Below, in pieces: positions 35,307-50,300 of a DNA stretch of 64,000 bases; positions within the stretch are counted from its first letter, which is position 1; the number at the start of each line of letters is the position of its first letter. The notes beneath the pieces are model-generated. The model made no database searches. It was not told the DNA's origin and saw only the letters and a list, made by a program, of their open reading frames with translations. This DNA comes from Escarpia spicata. Its lineage: Eukaryota; Annelida; Polychaeta; Sabellida; Siboglinidae. A program made the position numbers and the translations under genes. Location of the stretch: contig OZ023214.1 in assembly GCA_963995525.1 (NCBI GenBank), positions 43,457,998-43,521,997 of the forward strand, in the 5' to 3' direction.

Positions 35307-38300
35307 CTACAAAACATCGTAATCCAATCTATAGTATAATTAATCTGGTTACAAAGTTTACTTGCAACATGCGTCACATCATTCTGTATGAAAAACCCAC
35401 TTGGAATACTGACATTACTATTCTAATTAAGTTATTGTTATTTTTGAAATGGTTTCTTTAAATTGGTACGGTTCAATATATTATTTGTTATTCGTTAATT
35501 ATTCAGTATTTGTTATCTTTCTTTAACATTTCTGAATAATTATAGAACAAAAGTTTTTATTATCATCTTGTCATTGGGATAAATTAAGTTTTCTTGTTTC
35601 ATGTAGTGACTAAATTCATACAATCTGATATGGGAAAAAAATTAAGTAAATCTACGCCAGAAACAGTCTATAAGAAAGTTACTTGTGGAAAAAATTTGCA
35701 GATTTTTTATTAGGCTTCATCAGCAGCAACCTAACAGGTCATGTGAAATTAATGCAAAATTTGATCTGATGGCATACATATTGAGATGCCCCTTCGGGCT
35801 AGACCCCCTCGAGCTAGACTCGTACCACGCCTCCCATCAGTGCGTTGATGCCATCTGTCCACAGGTTGTAATCGGTGTCCGAGGGCACGATGAAGTTCAC
35901 CATCTCCCCCACCTCTTCTTCCAGGATGATGCTGAAGGCCAGGGATGACAGGGAAGACTACAACCAGATAGTATCACAATCACACTCTTATTGCCTAAGG
36001 AGAACACAAGACATTGAACAAGATTGCCATCCAACTCCACATTGTATCTCTCGCTCTCAACCTCTACTCCCAATTATGCAAAATTTCTCTTCACGCTGTC
36101 CTCCCACCTTCATCATGAGCGTCCTCTTCTCCTACTCTCCACTCTGAGGGCATCGACTCTCTCTGTTAACCGTTCCCGTTTGTTCCCCATGTGCAGCCCA
36201 CTTATGATATGGTAACCTCTCAAAAAGCTTCTTGTAATATTTCTGAATGTTTTGACTGACTCATTCAGTCTTTGTCTGGTGTTCTGAACCGAGTCGTCGG
36301 CCAGGATCTGCCACCGTCTACTCTACATGTGCCACGATAATTCATTTCTATGGAAACAAGTTCTTTTTGACATATTTAATACATGATTTTACCATGTAGT
36401 TGTAGCACTAATCAACCAAGATGAAACTATCTCACATTCGATTGGTAGTCCGCTGCAACAGGCGAGAGCACATCACCTCTGTGCTAAAGAAGCTCCATTG
36501 GCTTCCGGTGAAACAGCGTATCGTGTACAAAATACTGCTGCTTTCGTTCCAAGCCCAACATGGCATTGCACCATCGTATATCACCGACTTGCTTGACGCG
36601 TACAGACCAGCATGTGCGCTACCTTCTGCCAGCAACAACGACCTGCGTGTGCCGCCATCCGACAGCAGATACGACGATCGCTCCTTCTCAGTTTCGGCCC
36701 CGCGGATGGGGAACTCTTCCGTTAGAATTAAAGACAGTCACAGCGCTAGCCACATTCAAGCGACTTTTAAAAACCCACCTCTTCCGTGTAGCATTCCATG
36801 TTTAGTTTAGTCTGTGATCTCATAGTGTTTTTAAATAATTTATTATCATTTAAGTAACTTAATTATGTCTTATGATGCACATATTATGTCACGTTTTAAT
36901 TAATGTTAGCTTGTTTTAACATTCAAGTATTAATTACTGTTGTCTAGATTTCTGGCGTTCTACAAGTTGACTCATTATTATTGTTATTATTACATATACA
37001 ACGACATTATATTCCATGTGTACTGGAGAAGTTGGTCTGCTGCGCTGATGAAAGACTCTACAAGTTGGTCTGCTGCGCTGATGAAAGACTCTACAAGTTG
37101 GTCTGCTGCGCTGATGAAAGACTCTACAAGTTGGTCTGCTGCGCTGATGAAAGACTCTACAAGTTGGTCTGCTGCGCTGATGAAAGACTCTACAAGTTGG
37201 TCTGCTGCGCTGATGAAAGACTCTACAAGTTGGTCTGCTGCGCTGATGAGACTCTACAAGTTGGTCTGCTGCGCTGATGAAAGACTCTACAAGTTGGTCT
37301 GCTGCGCTGATGAAAGACTCTACAAGTTGGTCTGCTGCACTGATGAAAGACTCTACAACTACAGGGTAAAATAATCTATTGAATATGTGTACAAAAAACT
37401 TGTTTACATTTGTCAATTTGATTCATCCATTTTGCCTTTGTCTTTTGGAGAAGACTTTGAATGCCATCGTGTCCTACCATGACTATGCAAGTGGAAATAA
37501 AATATCCTACACAAGAGTAAATGTGTCACCTGTTGAAGACATTGTATATGGCAGCAATGCTGTAGCTGACAGAGGTCTTTAGCAGTATATGGATGTACAA
37601 AATGCTTACCTTTTTGCCTTTGGTGTGTGGACAGTCCTTGCCTATAAGTATACCTTTAATGTCCACCACAGCCACTGTAGAATCAAAAGCAAGTTGCAAA
37701 GTCTCAATCTGTTAGTTCCAATATGTTAACAATGTGTTTTCTTATGAAAGGCTTCGCCAGGAAGTGCCAACCATGAAAATGTATTTGTAATTGTAAAATG
37801 GAAATATTTGTAAATCTGTATGAAATACTTGTTACAAATTAGGCACTGGCATTTCATATCATCTATTAGATAATGACAATATGATGATAACATATATTTC
37901 TAACTATGACTTGTAGTTTATGATAAGACTGCCAGATTACAATCTTAAAAAATATAATCTACAACACCAGATTATAGAGGACAATGATCAGCATTATATG
38001 TACAATTAATTTTATCATATTAATCAAGCTAGCACGCGTCATGGTAATTTAATATATTTAGACACATTTTCTTTATTGTATCTCATATGACACCAGCAGT
38101 TTAGCAGCAGGACAATTTCTTCTTCTTTTTGGAATATTCTATATGTTTCAGAATCGTGTAGACTGAGCAAGTTAAGCAGACACGTACACTTGTTCTGCAG
38201 CTGTTCAATAGATGGTACCGAGGCCTCCTCACAATCACCGTAATGGAACACTTTGTGGTTTGGTGACAGTCGACAGTACCAGAATTTGTCTGTAGCAAAT

Positions 38301-41300
38301 ACAAATCTAAACATGCACCACAGTTAAACCACTGTTATCTTACATGAATGTGAAATGTCAAATTTACACTTTTGATCGATTTAACTCTGACAGAACCGGT
38401 ATCCAACGTTAGTTGTCCAGCAGAAAAACTTAACACTGAAATGGGTAAAATATATATTATTATGGCATTTTAATGAACATCAGACGTACGATTTGGATTT
38501 TATACCTCTGATTCGTATTCCTCCATTTCATTTTATATACACAGCAGAGTTATTACAATCTCATTTTAAGCTTTATAAATACAATGTTTCTCTTGCCTGG
38601 TGATAGACATACCTTTCATGCGTACGCCTCTCGGAGAATACTTGGTGAACTGGGTCCCCTCCACGAGATAGTGCAGCCTCTGCTCTTTAATCAAGTCGAT
38701 AATTTCAGGCTTAATCTTCTCTCGAAGTTCACTAGCAAATAGACACACCAAGTTATGAGAATATATTCGTGGGGTGGTCACAGGTTGAGGTGACTGGTGG
38801 CATAATTGACCCCACTTTTAAGGTTTAGCCTCAGTTATATATAGCGTAATGCGTCAGCGGGTAGTGTTGGTTTTAGATTTGGTGTGGTTGACTGGTGTGC
38901 TTGGCTAGTATTATACTGTGCAGTAGGTCTGTGGTGATTTTAGCAGTAATGACATTGTTTGATATATATCATGTATACCAATACTGCTTGTTTTATGTGT
39001 CGAAATGTGGGCCATGTCAACCTGAGGTACAGGAGACTAGTATGGGCTCAGTCACAGGCCTGGTCTTGGGATGTCGAGCCCACATTTCTCTCTTATCACG
39101 TTAATAAATAAACGTCATTCATTTGGCCTTTTTTTCATCACTATATTGGACTTTGTGTTGTTGCTTGCATAAATGTATTTAATGTTAAATACGCCTGTCA
39201 CCAATCACTGTCCAACAAGATCCAGTTAAATATAAAACATGACAACCAAATTTGGAGATGTCCCCTGTGCGACTCACACGATGGGCCTTGAGTGTGACTC
39301 CCAGTCCTCCTTGTTCCTGCGCTCCTGGGTCCAGATGCGGGTGATCTCCGCGTACGTCAGGTGCGACAGTTCATTGCGGAACAGGTCAAAGGTCAGAGGC
39401 TGACGCTCCAACGCCCGCATGATCTGCTCCTTGACGACACTCAACACCTGCGGGGAGACATGTGACGCATCACCTGACAGTTGCATGTGACACATCGTTT
39501 CATTCAAAACTTAGGATACATGTATCATCTTCATTTCCCCTATTACATTTAATAATCGAGTAATAAACTTTCAATTAAATAGCTTTTGTGAAGTGCAGGC
39601 TCCATAGCTGTGTACTCTCTAGTGATGTACAGATGGCACAAATATATCGCTGTTAAGGGGTAAATGGTAAATCAGTGTACGACTTTAAACAGTCCTACAG
39701 TAATTGTTCAACTGAACAAACAAAAAGTAAGCATTTATTTATATTTAATAATAATATTAAATTTATTAAGTGTAATTTCCATTCAAATGCTCAAAGCATT
39801 GTACAAAATCTAACTACAAGTAAAACGTTAAATCACAGTTTGTGTTCCTTGTGAAATACACCTGAAATGAATAAATCAGTTGCATCATCCACCAATTCCA
39901 ATTTAACCGAGTCACTATACTGTTAGCACTGTTCCGCAGTGTTTTTTCTCAAGGACACCCGGCGCATTACAAATGTACATTTTGTTACTGTACAGTAAGC
40001 TGACCTTGATAAAATCGGCTGATGTTGCTTTCATCTCCTTCCAGGTCTTGTTCAACAGCTGGATGCAGATACAGAAGAACTCCTCAAACGGGCGTTCATG
40101 CGTGAAGAACATTGGCTGGTACACCTGGCCTTCGTCCGCCGCTGAAAACCATGGTCAGGTGCAGGTATATCACTGCTGCTGGTCTCCAAGGTGGCACACT
40201 GAACACGCCTGCCTAAGCTTCATCTAACTGTAATTGAGCTAGAGTATGGTTGCTATGCTAGTCCTCGTAGATGCTTTGCATGTCGGGCACCAGACTTTCA
40301 GGTTTCATCTGTGACACCAGGAAGGATCCGTAATGGTCTTGGTTTTTTAAATATCCGTGGGTTAATGGTTCATGTGCGACATGCATTAATTATATTATAT
40401 ACAGTCATTTGCAAAAGTTTAAGACCAGGCACGATTTTAAAGAATTTTACAGTATGGCATCAGATTGCATCAGATAATGTCTGGATTGCATCATCCTATT
40501 TGGGCCTTGAAGCAATACACCTAATCAGTACTTCCAGGTCATTTGTTTTCTGCTGTCAGTATCGATTAGGTGTTTTTCAGTTTTGTCTTCATCCCTGAAA
40601 TGGGCAAAAAGTCGTCTTTGACAGAGGTTCTAAGGGCACAAATAGTGACTCTACATGGAGAAGGATATACGGAAAGAGACATTAGTGCTAAATTACGTTA
40701 TTCCAAGACAGGCGTGCACAACGCCATCATCAAATTCAATACTGATGGCACTTTTCGTGACAGTAAAAGGAGTGGTCATCCACGGAAAACTACGCTCAGG
40801 GATGACCACGCAATGAGACGCTTCGTGATGCACTCACCAATGAGCTCATGCAAGAAAATTCGGGCTGCTTTACGCTTAAAAGGTACGGAAATAAGTCTCA
40901 GTACTGTTTCGAGACGTTTCAGCAAGGAATTTGGGCTCAAGTCCCGCAAGCCGGCCCGGAAGCCACGCCTGACACCTGAGATGAAACAAAAGAGACTGGA
41001 CTTTGCCAGACGACATCGCCACTGGACTCTCGCGCAATGGAAGAAAGTGTTGTTCTCAGATGAATCGACCATGCAACAGTTTATATCTCGCAAGAGGCAC
41101 GTTAGGCGGCCAGTAGATAAACGATTTGATGAGAAATATACAGCGGCCACAATGAAACACCCGCCAAGTCAGATGATTTGGCGTGCCATGTCATGTTTTG
41201 GCCCTTCTGGTCTGTATTTTATTCCACCTAACACCACTAAGAAACTAAGTTATTTCGGCCATGTGAAACGGCATCAGTCTCTAGAGAAACTAATAATGGA

Positions 41301-44300
41301 AGGAAAAGTGGAAGGCAGCAGAAACAGAGAAAGACCTAGGAGACAATGGGGGAAGGACATAGAGGAATGGATGGGAGCTGACGTCTGGCGAGTGGGGAGA
41401 TTGGCAAACGAAAGAGCTGTCTATAGACAATCCATCAAGGCTGCAACGTCCGGAAATGGATAAGCAAACCCAATGAATAACACCACTATGAATGGACCTA
41501 GGTACGTGGAGTTGCTGAAGGAGAAGCTGAAACTGCATACGGACATCCACAAATGTACGATTTCCATGCAAGATGGCGCTCCTTGTCACCGATCCAAGGT
41601 AGCCACTGATTTCCTCAAGAAGAACAAAATCTCCATGCTGGAATGGCCTGGGAACAGCCCAGCTCTAAATCCCATTGAGAACCTGTGGACTATAATGAAG
41701 GATAAGGTGGCAGACAAACAACCATCAAGCGCTCAAAACTTGAAACAAGCTATCAAGGATGTTTGGGTCACCGAAATCACCCAGGAGTACTGCGAATCTC
41801 TGGTTTCTAGCATGCCATATCGCATCCAGGCCGTCACTGACAGCAAAGGATGCCACACTAAATGCTGAGACACTGACACTTTTGGACGACATAAAGTTTC
41901 ATATTATGTTGTACTACGTTTATCTAGCGAAATAAACTTATGTGAAGGCAAAAAAATCTTAGTTTTGTCAAATTTCTTCAAAAAATTGTGCCTGGTCTTA
42001 AACTTTTGCAAATGACTGTATTATGTGCATAGGTAAATGCATGCATGTGTGCAAACATGAGTGTGTGCATTCATGCATGTGTGATAGTGAGTGCATAAGT
42101 AAACTGTTGTTTCATTTTGCAATAATTTATGCAGTGATCAGATGAAAATTCAATATCATAGCTGTAGCCAAATTAAGCAAGATGTCACAGGTCATGGGTT
42201 CTTCTTTGTGGTTTTGTGAATGAACGGCCCCACCTGTTGTTGTCATTCCCAAAGTGACTGCACGATAAGCAGTCCACTTTCCAATAATATAAATAATATA
42301 CAGCAGCGTTCAGTGACATTTGTATTCTTTGAATTCATGTAGACGTTTTTATTCCACTTCAATGTAAGGACGAACTCTGTCTGCTTATGTTATTATTATG
42401 TTGTTCTGTCACGCTTATATTGGAAGTAAGAGACCTTTCAGTCAAGGCTATACAGGAGTCCAATATCCTGTCTGGGTGGCATGGTAAAGTGCACATTCCT
42501 ACAATCATTATTCCCGTAGATGGTGTGCACGAAAATCGGTCACCTTTCCAATAATAAATGTCATCATTTGGCCTACTCCAATTCTTAACTCTACACAGTT
42601 GTGTATTGGTTATTGCATAGAATGGTTTCTGAGCTGGCTTCTAAACCGCAGCCTGTTGCACATGTCACAAAGCTGAGTGACTTACGTGGCTCGCCCACTT
42701 TGAGGATCTCACACAATGTATTGGTGAGGGCGATGCTTGCCTGAGCGAATGGAAGGTCATGGTCGTCAGACCGACACGAGTTCTCCAGCACCACCTGGGG
42801 GCGACACCAAACACGACAGCATTTACACGTCAGCAGATAATTCGTTACATATTAGGAGTAGGGAATTTTTTATATGATAACATCACTTATTCAGTTGTAC
42901 ATCACTAAAATGATCAGCATTCACTGATATGACCGTATAACATCTGAAAAACAAATAAGTTTTTTATGTTGCTGTGATTTTTATATTCATTATCCACTAT
43001 CCGTAAGTTTTGATGACCAATTCAAATTCATTTATCCCCTGTCCTAAACGGTAAAGTTATTCAGTATTTAGAATGTCTCAAAGTGCTTTACACTTCACCC
43101 CCCGGCCGATCTGTTCAACCGAAAACCAAATCAACATTTCTGGAAACATTCAGCCACGCAGCAGTTACTGCATAAAGACTATTTGTTCACATATATCACC
43201 AATCTTATTTGTACAGCATTAAGGAAACATGAAGGGAACGAAATGGTGGTAAGAGAATTCAACGATAAAGCTGGCTTAAAAAACGAGGCTGGTCTTCAAA
43301 GAAAAATTCTACCTTTGTGAAGCTCTCTGCATGCATCTTTGCAAAGTAGACAATGTTATCTAAGGCAAGAATCCCCGGTGGCACTTCTGTGAAGTCTAGG
43401 GCAGGGTTGATGTTGTCCTGTAAAGAGATAACATGCTTGTCAATACTATATTACAGAAATCTATATTTAAAGCAACATTCAGTGATCATTACATTACATT
43501 ACACAAGCTTGTGTTTTCCTCAACAGTACTCATCATTAAAATCTCAAATCAGTTTTTAAGAAACAGGAGTGAAATGTTTGATATGAAGTACTTGATTAAA
43601 ATGTTAGTGGTGTAATCCAGTTGGTTGTCCTCAAACATAGTACACCTGTAGTAACTAATAAAGATATTTTTCAAGTAACCACTCCCTAAAAAAAATTGTA
43701 CAAGCGCGAGAGAGAAAGAGAGACAGAGGGAGCGAGAGAAAGCCATGAATTAAGAATCTAGGCTTTTGTCAGATAATCTACAGCGTTATTTAAGTGTTAA
43801 TACCTGAAAACCGAGTTTCTTGAAGTCTCTGGCATGACTCTGCCGCTTGCTAGCAATAGGGTTTGGGTCAGGCTCACTGTCAAACGCAATCTTCCGCAAG
43901 TTCAGGATCTCCTTCACTGTTACCTGGAAACAGATCAAAACAATGTGGGACACTTGTGAATAGGTTGTCTACAATGTACAGCTGAATCTTGCTTTACAGT
44001 CACCTCTACTATACTTTTAGGGTCATCGTATAATAGTCAAAATTATTTCCATAATAGTAAAGCATAGGAAGGTAAACTCATTAATAAGGTCACCTCACTG
44101 TTAATGTCAATTTGATTCAGTTTCAAGCGTGATCTTAACAGTGAGGTTCCACAGAATATGCAGATTTTTCATGTCAAACATAGAGCTGAGAATGCACTAG
44201 AATAGTTCATTTATTGTAACATTAAATTAGGTAACAAAATATATTCTTCTGGGTTTATTCTTATCAACTGCTGTACACAACATTATGATCATTATGTAGA

Positions 44301-47300
44301 AAGAAATCGTTACCTTTTAATGGTTTTGTAATGCAGGTATATGAAAAAGAAAGAAAAAACTAAATGAAAATAAATGAATGAAAAAAACATTTGAGAAAAA
44401 AAAATGCAAATAAATAAATGCGCATATTTTATAAAATAGGTGACTTCTTATGTCTGTTGGCGTGACATTGACCTGGTCATTGATGTCAATCTCTGTGCAA
44501 CGTCGTCCTTCGAAGAGGCTGAACATGAGACTCTGTAGAACGTACAACTGATGTGCCATCTCTGTGCCAATGCTGCTACCTCCTCGAATGACATTCTGCA
44601 AAACACAGACATTTCTCCTGTCGTAAAATTCCCCATCGTCTTCAAGAGAATGATCCTGGTGATGACTGGCAAGTTTTAAAATTGTTACATTTGCAATTAG
44701 TCCATCTTTAGTTCTGAATACAACTGAATACGGTGTTTCAAAAGGCGATGAATACACAAATCTTGAACTAATCTTAAACTGTCTGTAGAAACAGAAAGGA
44801 AAATAAAACAAGTCAATTACGGACACAAATCCTTCTTAGAGACAAAACAAAGCCGGTGATGAAAACTAGGTCATGAAAGTATTTCTCACTTCCAACGGGG
44901 CTCAGAGTGTAGAAACAAAATGGTACTCACATTCAAGATGACATTGCGGATACTTTTGGATTGTAGATTTTCTGTGATCCTCTGAAATACAATTTGTTGT
45001 TTAACACTGACATATGTGGCTCAAACAGTTATTCGCTCTCAGATAAAATACTGTTGTTGTCAAGTTGTAATTGTTGGGATACATTTGTGATAAAAATCCA
45101 ATTGTAGTGATCCAACATGAAGCATATACATTGTCATCAAGGAAATATGAAAGTCAGAGAGAATTATTAATTACAACCATTTTCAAGTTGAGTTTTTACA
45201 AAACTACGACGATTACCTTCGAGGCAAATTAAATTTATCACAACTGTAGATACACACCTTTCTTTTTTCTGGGTCAGCTTTGAGAAAGAGAGCATTTATT
45301 AGAGCGATTGCATTCTTCTGGATGTCTGGGTTTGAGCTGTGAACACACAAAATCAAAGTTAACATTTCTTCTGCAGATAGTAATGGCAAATAGCCATATA
45401 ATTTACAGATTTGATGGTGGATATATAATTATGCGATACGACAATAGCATTTCTACTCAGACAGGGCGGCAGCCATATTGGAATCCAAGCCAATGGCTGT
45501 ATTATTTTATGTAATGATACCAGTGTTCCTTAAGGCCATTTACATGGGCAAATTGCCTGTATGAAATCACACTCTGCCTGTATGTGATTTATTATTATGT
45601 AATAATTATGAAATATATTATTTTAGAGACCATGTGACATTCCACACTGCTCTCATGTGATGAACCTTAAATAACACTGGTAATGATGATGGTAGCTTCA
45701 CTACTCACAGGGAGGATGACACTTACGTTGCCATTTCGAAACTTGCGCAAGTTTGTTTACTTCACATTCCTCTAGTTCAGTCAACTGTATGAATGAATGC
45801 CAAGCTATAGACAGTGGTAAATATTTGCGTACGAATAGGCTTCTCGCAGTCACTGCAGGATGGCTGAGTGCTTACCAGAGAAACTGAGATGGTGTTCAAT
45901 TGAAAATGGTCTGCCAGGGAGTAAAGTGTCAAGTGCTCCGAGAAATCCTAAGGATTGGATACTGCGCTATGTCAGAACTGACATTTATATTCAGGAAATA
46001 GATACATGCATTTAACAGTCAGGTCAGAAAGCTACTAGTACATAATTTACAATCAAAGCTAGAGCTAAAATATATGTGTCACCATGCACAGATCAAGTCT
46101 CATAGCATGTTGAGCTTAACACAAATGTTTCGCCTTGAATATGGATGTCCACCAGGGTCAATACCTTTGTAGATGTTGTATCAAGTTAACGGGTGTGACT
46201 GCTTGTTCAACCATCACATATTTGTTGGTACTGCAACAGAAATACAACCACCACTACCTTTCTATACCTCATCCGATTATACTTGCACTATTGAAACATT
46301 GCCCACTTTCTTGTTAAAGGAATCCAAACACGGAAACCATTTCTAATAATGAAGCACAATGTCAAAACTGTACAAATATAGTGTGCTCCCTTGAATACCC
46401 CTACAGCCACACCACTTACATGTTTTGACAAACCATAGCCTAAAAATGAATTAACGTACTTACATATACTGGTAGATGTTTTTAAAAGGGCAAATCATTG
46501 CTTTGTTAAACACTGAAAAGCCAATAATATTTATAAATAAGACTCACAGAATCTTCTGTACAACAAAGATATAAATTGAAATGAAAGTATACACAATATT
46601 TATCAAGATTTATGACACACTCTGATTTTGACAACAAGAATCATGGAAAAAGAACATAACATAAAATAATAAATTATGCATAAAAGGAAGAAAATGACTG
46701 AGTACTACAAATTTATATTATGCACCGAACTGTTCATGTCTCAGTGTAGATAATAATGTGGTAAACTCACCTGTGTAGAACAATGTTTTCCATGATCTCT
46801 AGAGCGGATTGTAAAATGCAAGCATCACTCTTGCGCATATTAATCGACTCAGAAACCTATAAAGTGAATTAATTTCTCATAGTCACTGTTGCGTAAGGTT
46901 CAGCTGTTATGGGCAGTCCAGGTGCTATATGAAGAATTAAGTATTTGTTTCATTGTCTTAATTGGTAAATAATGCATATAAATTTCATATCGTACGGGCA
47001 ATTATCCTGTACAAATGAACAGTCACACTGTTGATTACAGACCATGTAAACTCACTGCAGAACATTTCATACTAACTATGCTACTATAGCAGTTTCTATC
47101 AGCCTATTAACTATGCCAGTGATCATATCCACACTTTGTCAAACTATTGACAAACATAGTTTATTATTCTTATTAGAACAGCTCAATGCGATTTATTTTA
47201 GACCTTATTATAAATATCATACACATGGCTAAGTATTTGTATAAATGTAACAATTGAAATGTAGTGTGTGAAACACTCACTGTTTTAATGAATGCTGGGT

Positions 47301-50300
47301 CGAGAATATCCCAGGAGACAATGCTATGGTCCATGAGCTCAACAAATGCCTTCAATGTGAATGCGAGACCCTCTCCAGTGCTGTAACCAACAAGTGAGAA
47401 AGAGCACGTATCAGGTGATGTATTTATCAACAGGATGCACACAAAAATATGCCAAATCTCTCTCATGAGAAAATGTGCCACTTGGTTCTGCAAAGAAAAT
47501 GCTTGGAAAAGAGACAATAACCACAATGATTTTGGAGAGGGGTGTGGCAGGAAGAGGGGAGGGTAGTAGTGGTCCTATAAACTGAGGTGGGACTGCGATA
47601 GGCAGGATTGGTGAGAGATACGAGTTGGAATCTCCAAAATGGCGGAAGGTAGATGGCTGGCCATCAAAACAGATGGGAGATGGGATGTTGGCCCAAAACA
47701 GATGGGAGATGGGAGGTTGGCCACCAAAAGGTGGAAGAAGGGAGAAACCTCTGCCACACCTCTCCCATATGTTTCCACTGTCTGCCAGACAAAACTCACC
47801 AAGTTCCCCCTTCGATCATGTTGATGATGAGTTGCAGGCCCTTCTTGTTGATGAACTCCTGAGCGAAGGTGCTGTCCGTAGCGAGATCAGTGAGTTGTCG
47901 TAGGGCGTGACCTTTCTCTTCCAGTGAACCATGCTGCAGCCGGTACAGGATCTGTTCTGCCGTCTTCGCCTAAACCCACAGCACAACATATATATATATA
48001 TTACTACGCTAACTCTGGGGCTGTAAGGTTGTATCGTCTCCCAGGTGCCACTTCCCTGTTTCCATGTTCATTCGCTTCCTTGCAATATTACCCTCTGATC
48101 TACCAACTGGTGGTGTATTTAAAACACAAAGGTAGTTACTTAGAATTAGTGATTTATGCGTATCTGCTATTTTTCTACTTGTAGGAGAAAAATGGAAGCA
48201 TTGAGTGAATTGAGTGGTGAGCAACTCTCCAGCCAGAGGGCGCTACTGTGAATGAGTAGATGATCAGTGTATGGTAATGGTGATAACATCATAACAAAAT
48301 ACGACTGACTAAGTGATTGTACCAAGTTTACCTTCAATAAATACTGATCATTACACAGATGGAGGAAAATGTGTGTCAGCATCTTCACCTATTCGTGTGA
48401 TTCATCATTTATGGAAAGAAGGGTAATTCTGAATGAAAAGGCAATGCTGTTTGAAAAAAAGTTTCATTTATGCAAGCACCAACACAAGTCATGAATAGTG
48501 ATGAAAGAAGGCCAAATGAATGACGTTTATTAAGAGATTAAGTTAGAGAGAGAAATGTGGGCTCTACATCCCAAGGGCCATGCTGTTTGAAAAAAGTTTC
48601 ATTTCCTCATAAATTGGTGGGAATAATATGGAAATAATGTGTTTTGATAAAAGTTACATATTAACAACATCCACGACTAATTGGCTAAAGAACAGCAGAT
48701 GCAAAAGATGGAAACTTCAACAAAGATGACTTGCTTGGAGCCGATTACATAACATGAACCAAATGTAAATGTTGGATGCAACAACAAGAATATGAATAAA
48801 AACAGTCGTTACAAACAAGATATTCACTGGTTGCAGACATATAAATGTATAATGTTGGCTACCTGCGTCAGTGCTATTTTGTAACTGAATGGAGGTCCTA
48901 CTCACGGGAGAGAAGGTCAGCTGTAGGACGTTCCCTTTCATAATTTCCACACGATTCTGCAACAAGACACCATCTTACTACAATCTAGCTAGCATATGTA
49001 CATAACAAGGTAAAAAGTAAAGGTATAGGTCAGATCTGATACACGAGAACTGCTCAAAGCGCTCTACAATTTACTCCCTGACAGACCTGTTCAATCGAAC
49101 ACCATCTCGACTTCTCTGGAAAGTATTCACTGCCATTCAGGTATAATTCTTTTTATATGTTAAGCTTTTTCTTCTAGAAGCTTTGTATTTGAGTGCCAAA
49201 CTTTCAAGGTTCATCTATGACCACTTGACCATATTACAAACAAACGTGTCATTATTACCATTTCGAAATTCCTTGTGGATTAAGGGTTCATACCAGATAA
49301 CGGTTCATACAGGATGTTAGACGATTGTTCACTGTTATGTGTGCTTTCTATGTTTGTTAGAAAAGATGTTCACCATCAATCAATCAGTTGGAGAGATGGG
49401 ATGTTTTACATAACTGGCAACAATCGTAGAAAACATGTGCGGTTAGGTAGGTATATTTCAGGAAACCATCATTTACATCTCTCTCCGCAATGCCATCCTG
49501 ATGCTGGGTACTTCTGCTAAATAATAGTAATAATAAAACTATATATTTAGAGTTGATTTTAAGGTGATGGGAGTTTCTTCCAGATATGGAATGCAGCTAC
49601 AGAGAAAGCGCACTTGCTTAGTTTTATGACCTGTTGTGAGACATATACTCTAAGCTGCATCGGGATATATCTAAAAGACACACAGGAAACTGTTGTGTTG
49701 GTAGAACGTAGTAATTTTTATGTGAGGGTGGACAGTTTAAATTTGATTCAACAGGTCATCTGAAACCAGTGCAACCGTTTAAGTAGGTGTAGGGAATCAC
49801 TGATGTCGCCAGAATTGGTAGTTTACCATCACCAATGCATACTTCGAGCAACAATATCACATACAAGAACTCTTAAATCAGTATTTTGCTACTAGAAACA
49901 TGGCTTTAGATCAAAAATCAGAGTAAGGCTGTATCTGCATGATTTTGTCTCAATGACTTTCTGACTAGGATCGTGGTGTATGAAACAACTAGTACTCACT
50001 CGTTCTGTTATGAAGCCTCGGCGGTTGACCTCGTTGAACTGTAGACTGAAGTCATCGGGGTTTGTCAACGACCACCTGTTGTGACATAACATGATCACAT
50101 GACAGAATAACAGAAAATAACAAAATAAAAATAACATGTGAGTGAATAATAACATACAACGGGACAACATATGACTGAATAATAACATGAGTCGATAATA
50201 ACATAGAACGGGATAACATATGACGGAATAATAACACATATATAATTGAATAATAAGAAATGACTGAATAATAATAAGACTGAATAATTAAGGGATGGTT

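Larger units (their letters stand above)
40402..42018 (+). mobile_element. Tc1/mariner transposon with intact ends, carrying a nested LINE fragment
   Basis: Terminal inverted repeats of at least 31 bp (starting cagtcatttgcaaaagttta) are identical at both ends and flanked by TA (40400-40401 and 42019-42020), the target duplication of the family. Without the nested insert and its duplication it is about 1368 bp, a normal Tc1 size. Located in an ELMO intron, antisense to the gene. Confidence 0.95.

Noticed and set aside
36934..37416. Long open frames on both strands with 11-residue repeats
   Set aside because: They are forced by a 33-bp repeat (a multiple of three) inside an ELMO intron; no splice or family evidence.
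40570..41463. 297-codon frame as an intact gene
   Set aside because: It is the first half of a Tc1 transposase running into an inserted LINE tail; the target duplication shows the break.
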